Assembly: GCA_944474755.1 (NCBI GenBank)
Contig: OX104115.1
Location: 65,330,605 to 65,394,604 of the forward strand
Reading direction: 5' to 3'
Origin: Limnoperna fortunei
Taxonomy: Eukaryota; Mollusca; Bivalvia; Mytilida; Modiolidae
DNA length: 64,000 bases
Positions 57,590 through 64,000 of this stretch are shown here, piece by piece (within the stretch, counting starts at the first letter, position 1; every line of letters begins with the position of its first letter). Both the position numbers and the translations under genes were made by a program. The notes under the pieces are model-generated. The model was given only the letters and a program-made list of their open reading frames with translations, searched no databases and was not told the origin of the DNA.

Positions 57590-58700
57590 TTTAAGGGCAG
57601 AAACTTTCGACACTGTGATGAAAAAGAATAGAGTTTAGGTAGCTTCGTATTCGTATAACCTGCCTGCGGTCTCTGTTACCTTGGAAAACCCTGTGAATAT
57701 TTCTCACTACACAGAAAACAATTCCTATAGTATACAGATAATCAAAGAAATACCAAAGTGGTAATACCATCTCGCTGTCCAAAACAAAGTCATGAATACA
57801 GCTAGAATGCAAAACCATGTGACACACAACTATCAACATAGAACAAAAAACCAACGACCAAAGCCTGCGACACAAACTCTAAAATCATGAGAGTGAATTC
57901 GTCCTCCTGCCAGTTTCAACACACTTATTGTGTCTTTGGTAACGATTCTTGTGTAAATCAAGTCCGGTTAAGGAAGATACTCTAAAAACTCGACGAAAAA
58001 CCTACATCTGTACCGACACTGTGTCTTCCATGAAATTTCTTCAGTAAAAATAACAACTTTAAGCAGCAAAACTTAGAGTTTATAGTTATAGACTCCATAT
58101 GCTGGAGAGGATGAAATGTTGCTGCAGATGAGGAAAAAATCGACGATTGGAAAGTTGACGTCATCACATTTGTGGTAGAGTTTAATAGAAAGTATTTCTT
58201 GGGTGTTTATTTCAAGATGTAAATCAGTACCCATAGTATTGTCTATTGTGTCCTAAATCTCTTTGTGGATAAATGTGATGTAGAAAATCACCTAATCTTG
58301 TATTGTGTTTAGTGAAAGACATCATCAATGTAACGGGAGCTGAGAGGCGTGAGATAGCTTGTGGTCTGAATTTGATTGATGGAAGTCCGCTTCATATGAA
58401 TGGAGGAAAAATATCGGCATGCAATGGTGCGCCTCTTGCAATATCAATTGTCTGTAGAAAAACACATCCACCAAAATGAACGAACAATCCAAACATCAAG
58501 CATTCAATAGCTGGGCATCCGTAAATATTTTGAAATCTTTTCAGCTTTGGAACTGTACAGCTTTTCTGATTGGTAGAGGAAGGGTAAAGGCTTATTCAGT
58601 CCTTTCAAAGCAGGTAAGACTAGTTGTGCATACATGTAGGTGAAGATCAGATTGATATTTTCCAAAAACGTTGCGACTGATTTGGATGTTAACAAGACTT
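57590..58700 (-). mobile_element. Heavily decayed Penelope-like element
   Basis: Minus-strand words in order: TIDIARGAPLHADIF (for the family's TVGIPMGTNCAPLLADLF), LHHIYPQRDL, LYHKCDDVNFPIVDFFLICS and SNISSSPAYGVYN, the same succession as in the copy at 41.4 kb. Many stops and frame changes. The far end (57.6-57.9 kb) probably holds its 3' side. Confidence 0.5.
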
Positions 58701-59509
58701 GTCGCGATAGGGACGAGACTTATTCAGTTTTTCAGATGGCCAGAGACATTATACGACAAGTTTTTCAGATGGCTAGAGACTGATTAAGAATAAGAATCAT
58801 AGGCCTTTCTTAGCTAGGTCGGAACTGATTCATACTATATCGAAACAAATCTTAAGTCAGGCTTTTTCAGATTAAATAAAATAACTTCAGACTAACTCAT
58901 ACAAATTTGCAAGTAAAAACAAATGGCAAATAAAGATGAATTAAATTAAGACATTGAGAATGGTTAGGTAAAATTTAACACAATTCGATACACAAACTTG
59001 CCTTTTCCAAAATTTTTATTCTGGTATGTATTGTTTGTTGATTATTAATTAAAGTTGAATCAGCACTTTCATATACGTAATAAAAAGTGATCAGATGAAG
59101 ATAATATTCGGTGACGATATTATTTATTTACGAGATTAATGAAAATTTAGACCAAGTCACCGTGATAGCAGATGTATGGCCATTCGTGCAGAAATGAAAT
59201 TATGCACTCTTATGAACTGATGAACTGATGACATAATATTTAGGAGTAGTATTTACTACGCATTTTATTAATACGAGTCACCTTCAAAACGAAGCAAATA
59301 ACTTGTTTCTTGGTAAATTGTATTTATAATTTCAGTGTTTAAGTGTAACTTCAGAACTAACCGTTTCATATATCGTTATACCGGTTGTTTATGGTCAGCA
59401 TATATTTACTGAATGACATGGATTCTATGATCCTATCTTTCCAACACGATCTATAATTGTTTTCTTAATGTTAAGAAAAAGGCGCCTACCTGATTGTCAT
59501 GTATTTTTA

Positions 59510-59820
59510 AAAATTTGTATTTCATCTTATTTCACTAAAAGAAAGACTTAAATGTACATATTGCTAGGAATTTATGAAGTATAAATAAACATTAATCATT
59601 AAACCCATTAAACCTGGTGGTGTGCAAAAAATATCGCACTACATATAACTGTTTGGTATGTATTTTAAAAAATCGGTAAGCATTGCATCTCATTTCATTA
59701 AAATATTAAGACTTTAATGTACGCAGTGTAGGGTATTTATAAAGTATACATAAAATATTAAACCAGCTGGTGTGTGTGTCCAAAAAATATCACACTACAT
59801 TAAACTGTGTACATACAAAA
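59510..59820. repeat. Two-copy tandem duplication, period about 165 bp
   Basis: AAAAAATATCGCACTACAT at about 59625 recurs as AAAAAATATCACACTACAT at about 59790. Flanking words (CATCTTATTTCACTAAAA / CATCTCATTTCATTAAAA and ATTAAACC(A/T)G) also recur. Moderately diverged. Confidence 0.55.
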
Positions 59821-60159
59821 ATAAATAATATAACTTATTTATATTACCTCAGTCTTAAAGAGTTTGTGTTCGTTTATACAGTATAATAGTGATAAAACTA
59901 CAGATATAATCCACAACTACATTCTTGACCTACACAACGTAGTATGTCACGTAAACAAGATAAAACTACGTCCAGTTAGATTGTTTTATGCATTTACATA
60001 CATTTTAAAATTGTTTCGCTTCTTCGATTGATGATAAAAAGTACATGTTTGCTACTATGTAACGTGAATCAAGTTGGTTACTTGTTCAACGTTCAACATT
60101 CAACATTCAAATAAATACCAAAGACATCTTCTCTCGGTTTAACCTTAAGCACTCAGTTC

Positions 60160-63100
60160 CTTGTTCAACATTCGATTTTTCAGTTCCTAGTTCAACATTC
60201 GCAGTTCCTAGTTCAACATTCGTTGTTTCTGGTTCAATATTCAAAATTTTTAGTTCCTCGTTCAACATTCGCAGTTCCTAGTTCAACATTCGATTTTTCA
60301 GTTCCTAGTTCAACATTCGCAGTTCCTAGTTCAACATTCGTTGTTTCTGGTTCAATATTCAAAATTTTTAGTTCCTAGTTCAACATTCGCAGTTCCTAGT
60401 TCAACATTCGATTTTTCAGTTCCTAGTTCAACATTCGCAGTTCCTAGTTCAACATTCGTTGTTTCTGGTTCAATATTCAAAATTTTTAGTTCCTCGTTCA
60501 ACATTCGCAGTTCCTAGTTCAACATTCAATTTTTCAGTTCCTAGTTCAACATTCGCAGTTCCTAGTTCAACATTCGTTGTTACTGGTTCAATATTCAAAA
60601 TTTTTAGTTCCTCGTTCAACATTCGCAGTTCCTAGTTCAACATTCGATTTTTCAGTTCCTAGTTCAACATTCGCAGTTCCTAGTTCAACATTCGCAGTTC
60701 CTAGTTCAACATTCGTTGTTTCTGGTTCAATATTCAAAATTTTTAGTTCCTCGTTCAACATTCGCAGTTCCTAGTTCAACATTCGATTTTTCAGTTCCTA
60801 GTTCAACATTAGTTGTTTCTGGTTCAATATTCAAAATTTTTAGTTCCTCGTTCAACATTCGCAGTTCCTAGTTCAACATTCGATTTTTCAGTTCCTAGTT
60901 CAACATTCGCAGTTCCTAGTTCAACATTCGTTGTTTCTGGTTCAATATTCAAAATTTTTAGTTCCCCGTTCAACATTCGCATTTCCTAGTTCAACATTCG
61001 ATTTTTCAGTTCCTAGTTCAACATTCGCAGTTCCTAGTTCAACATTCGTTGTTTCTGGTTCAATATTCAAAATTTTTAGTTCCTCGTTCAACATTCGCAG
61101 TTCCTAGTTCAACATTCGATTTTTCAGTTCCTATTTCAACATTCGCAGTTCCTAGTTCAACATTCGTTGTTTCTGGTTCAATATTCAAAATTTTTAGTTC
61201 CTCGTTCAACATTCGCAGTTCCTAGTTCAACATTCGATTTTTCAGTTCCTAGTTCAACATTCGCAGTTCCTAGTTCAACATTCGTTGTTACTGGTTCAAT
61301 ATTCAAAATTTTTAGTTCCTCGTTCAACATTCGCAGTTCCTAGTTCAACATTCGATTTTTCAGTTCCTAGTTCAACATTCGTTGTTTCTGGTTCAACATT
61401 CAAAATTTTTAGTTCCTCGTTCAACATTCGCAGTTCCTAGTTCAACATTCGATTTTTCAGTTCCTAGTTCAACATTCGCAGTTCCTAGTTCAACATTCGT
61501 TGTTTCTGGTTCAATATTCAAAATTTTTAGTTCCTCGTTCAACATTCGCAGTTCCTAGTTCAACATTCGATTTTTCAGTTCCTAGTTCAACATTCGCAGT
61601 TCCTAGTTCAACATTCGTTGTTACTGGTTCAATATTCAAAATTTTTAGTTCCTCGTTCAACATTCGCAGTTCCTAGTTCAACATTCGTTGTTACTGGTTC
61701 AATATTCAAAATTTTTAGTTCCTCGTTCAACATTTGCAGTTCCTAGTTCAACATTCGATTTTTCAGTTCCTAGTTCAACATTCGCAGTTCCTAGTTCAAC
61801 ATTCGTTGTTTCTGGTTCAAGATTCAAAATTTTTAGTTCCGCGTTCATCATTCGCAGTTCCTAGTTCAACATTCGATTTTTCAGTTCCTAGTTCAACATT
61901 CGCCGTTCCTAGTTCAACATTCGTTGTTACTGGTTCAATATTCAAAATTTTTAGTTCCTAGTTCAACATTCGCAGTTCCTAGTTCAACATTCGATTTTTC
62001 AGTTCCTAGTTCAACATTCGCAGTTCCTAGTTCAACATTCGTTGTTTCTGGTTCAATATTCAAAATTTTTAGTTCCTCGTTCAACATTCGCAGTTCCTAG
62101 TTCAACATTCGCAGTTCCTAGTTCAACATTCGTTGTTACTGGTTCAATATTCAAAATTTTTAGTTCCTAGTTCAACATTCGCAGTTCCTAGTTCAACATT
62201 CGATTTTTATGTTCCTAGTTCAACATTCGTTGTTTCTGGTTCAATTTTCAAAATTTTTAGTTCTGCGTTCAACATTCGCAGTTCCTAGTTCAACATTCGT
62301 TGTTTCTGGTTCAATATTCAAAATTTTTAGTTCCTCGTTCAACATTCGCAGTTCCTAGTTCAACATTCGATTTTTCAGTTCCTAGTTCAACATTCGCAGT
62401 TCCTAGTTCAACATTCGTTGTTTCTGGTTCAATATTCAAAATGTTTAGTTCCTCGTTCAACATTCGCAGTTCCTAGTTCAACATTCGATATTTCAGTTCC
62501 TAGTTCAACATTCGCCGTTCCTAGTTCAACATTCGTTGTTTCTGGTTCAACATTCAAAATTTTTAGTTCCTCGTTCAATATTCGCAGTTCCTAGTTCAAC
62601 ATTCGATTTTTCAGTTCCTAGTTCAACATTCGCAGTTCCTAGTTCAACATTCGTTGTTGTTTCTGGTTCAATATTCCAAATTTTTAGTTCCTCGTTCAAC
62701 ATTCGCAGTTCCTAATTCAACATTCGATTTTTCAGTTCCTAGTTCAACATTCGCAGTTCCTAGTTCGTTGTTTCTGGTTCAATATTCAAAATTTTTAGTT
62801 CTTCGTTCAACATTCGCAGTTCCTAGTTCAACATTCGATTTTTCAGTTCCTAGTTCAACATTCGCAGTTCCTAGTTCAACATTCGTTGTTACTGGTTCAA
62901 TATTCAAAATTTTTAGTTCCTCGTTCAACATTCGCAGTTCCTAGTTCAACATTCGATTTTTCAGTTCCTAGTTCAACATTCGTTGTTTCTGGTTCAATAT
63001 TCAAAATTTTTAGTTCCTCGTTCAACATTCGCAGTTCCTAGTTCAACATTCGATTTTTCAGTTCCTAGTTCAACATTCGCAGTTCCTAGTTCAACATTCG

Positions 63101-64000
63101 TTGTTTCTGGTTCAATATTCAAAATTTTTAGTTCCTCGTTCAACATTCGCAGTTCCTAGTTCAACATTCGATTTTTCAGTTCCTAGTTCAACATTCGCAG
63201 TTCCTAGTTCAACATTCGTTGTTACTGGTTCAATATTCAAAATTTTTAGTTCCTCGTTCAACATTCGCAGTTCCTAGTTCAACATTCGTTGTTACTGGTT
63301 CAATATTCAAAATTTTTAGTTCCTCGTTCAACATTTGCAGTTCCTAGTTCAACATTCGATTTTTCAGTTCCTAGTTCAACATTCGCAGTTCCTAGTTCAA
63401 CATTCGTTGTTTCTGGTTCAATATTCAAAATTTTTAGTTCCGCGTTCATCATTCGCAGTTCCTAGTTCAACATTCGATTTTTCAGTTCCTAGTTCAACAT
63501 TCGCAGTTCCTAGTTCAACATTCGTTGTTACTGGTTCAATATTCAAAATTTTTAGTTCCTAGTTCAACATTCGCAGTTCCTAGTTCAACATTCGATTTTT
63601 CAGTTCCTAGTTCAACATTCGCAGTTCCTAGTTCAACATTCGTTGTTTCTGGTTCAATATTCAAAATTTTTAGTTCCTCGTTCAACATTCGCAGTTCCTA
63701 GTTCAACATTCGCAGTTCCTAGTTCAACATTCGTTGTTACTGGTTCAATATTCAAAATTTTTAGTTCCTAGTTCAACATTCGCAGTTCCTAGTTCAACAT
63801 TCGATTTTTCAGTTCCTAGTTCAACATTCGCAGTTCCTAGTTCAACATTCGTTGTTTCTGGTTCAATTTTCAAAATTTTTAGTTCTGCGTTCAACATTCG
63901 CAGTTCCTAGTTCAACATTCGTTGTTTCTGGTTCAATATTCAAAATTTTTAGTTCCTCGTTCAACATTCGCAGTTCCTAGTTCAACATTCGATTTTTCAG
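60160..64000. repeat. Large minisatellite with 118-bp higher-order unit
   Basis: The basic unit is about 21 bp (TTCCTAGTTCAACATTCG plus CAG, TTG or ATTTTTCAG). Five variants in fixed order make a 118-bp higher-order unit of 21+27+21+21+28 bp, ending AATATTCAAAATTTTTAG. Some units lose or gain one sub-unit. A longer block of about 1.6 kb is itself repeated: the rare variants CGTTCATCATTCGCAG and TTCAACATTTGCAG recur 1601 bp apart. Since 118 is not a multiple of three, the frame rotates at every unit, so the frames reading SSTFAVPSSTF are not coding. The array runs off the window end. Confidence 0.95.

Noticed and set aside
60577..63562. Frames reading VPSSTFAVPSSTF in the terminal array
   Set aside because: They are open only by chance over a few units; the 118-bp period rotates the frame and they stop after 65-96 codons in every unit group.

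Overview
This window is low-GC, intron-containing animal DNA, very probably from a bivalve mollusc. The evidence is GT/AG-bounded exons of two expanded HSPA12-type Hsp70 genes, a cysteine-rich extracellular domain typical of molluscan proteins, and dense molluscan repeats: tRNA-derived SINEs, Penelope-like elements, a CR1/jockey-like LINE, foldback elements and hammerhead-ribozyme repeats. There are no operons and no CRISPR arrays. Genes are listed exon by exon, and most long introns are repeat-filled.

Region by region. (1) 2.4-7.7 kb, plus strand: six exons of 49-64 codons, each encoding one coiled-coil block and all with the same splice phase. The first four lie in tandem DNA units of about 750 bp. 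(2) 7.7-14 kb: a repeat-rich stretch with a 59-bp inverted repeat, SINEs with (TA)n tails, half of a hammerhead ribozyme, and a decayed Penelope-like element split by a SINE. (3) 14.06-18.6 kb, plus strand: HSPA12-like copy 1. Four exons can be defined; its second phosphate loop is eroded and its C-terminal part is riddled with in-frame stops. The coiled-coil exons are in phase with its first visible exon, so the two may form, or once have formed, one transcript. (4) 18.6-38 kb: intergenic DNA with LINE 3' ends, a MULE remnant, palindromic elements, and a minus-strand LINE interrupted by a 924-bp TA-flanked transposon. (5) 38.2-46.8 kb, minus strand: HSPA12-like copy 2, four coding exons giving an intact 593-residue reading frame. 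Its second intron holds a 4.0-kb element with 440-bp terminal inverted repeats that itself contains a Penelope-type reverse transcriptase remnant. Diverged direct repeats flank this gene (about 35.9-37.4 kb and 49.2-50.5 kb). (6) 51.1-52.6 kb, minus strand: two exons of a cysteine-rich extracellular protein, with a complete hammerhead-like motif just upstream. (7) 53-60 kb: little coding signal, apart from a possible further coiled-coil exon and another Penelope remnant. (8) 60.16-64.0 kb: a large minisatellite with a 118-bp higher-order unit, running off the window end.

The two HSPA12 paralogues share intron positions and phases and point towards each other. Copy 2 looks functional. Copy 1 looks like a decaying gene, or a source of an ATPase-domain-only product. 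All assignments come from reading the sequence; no database search was run.
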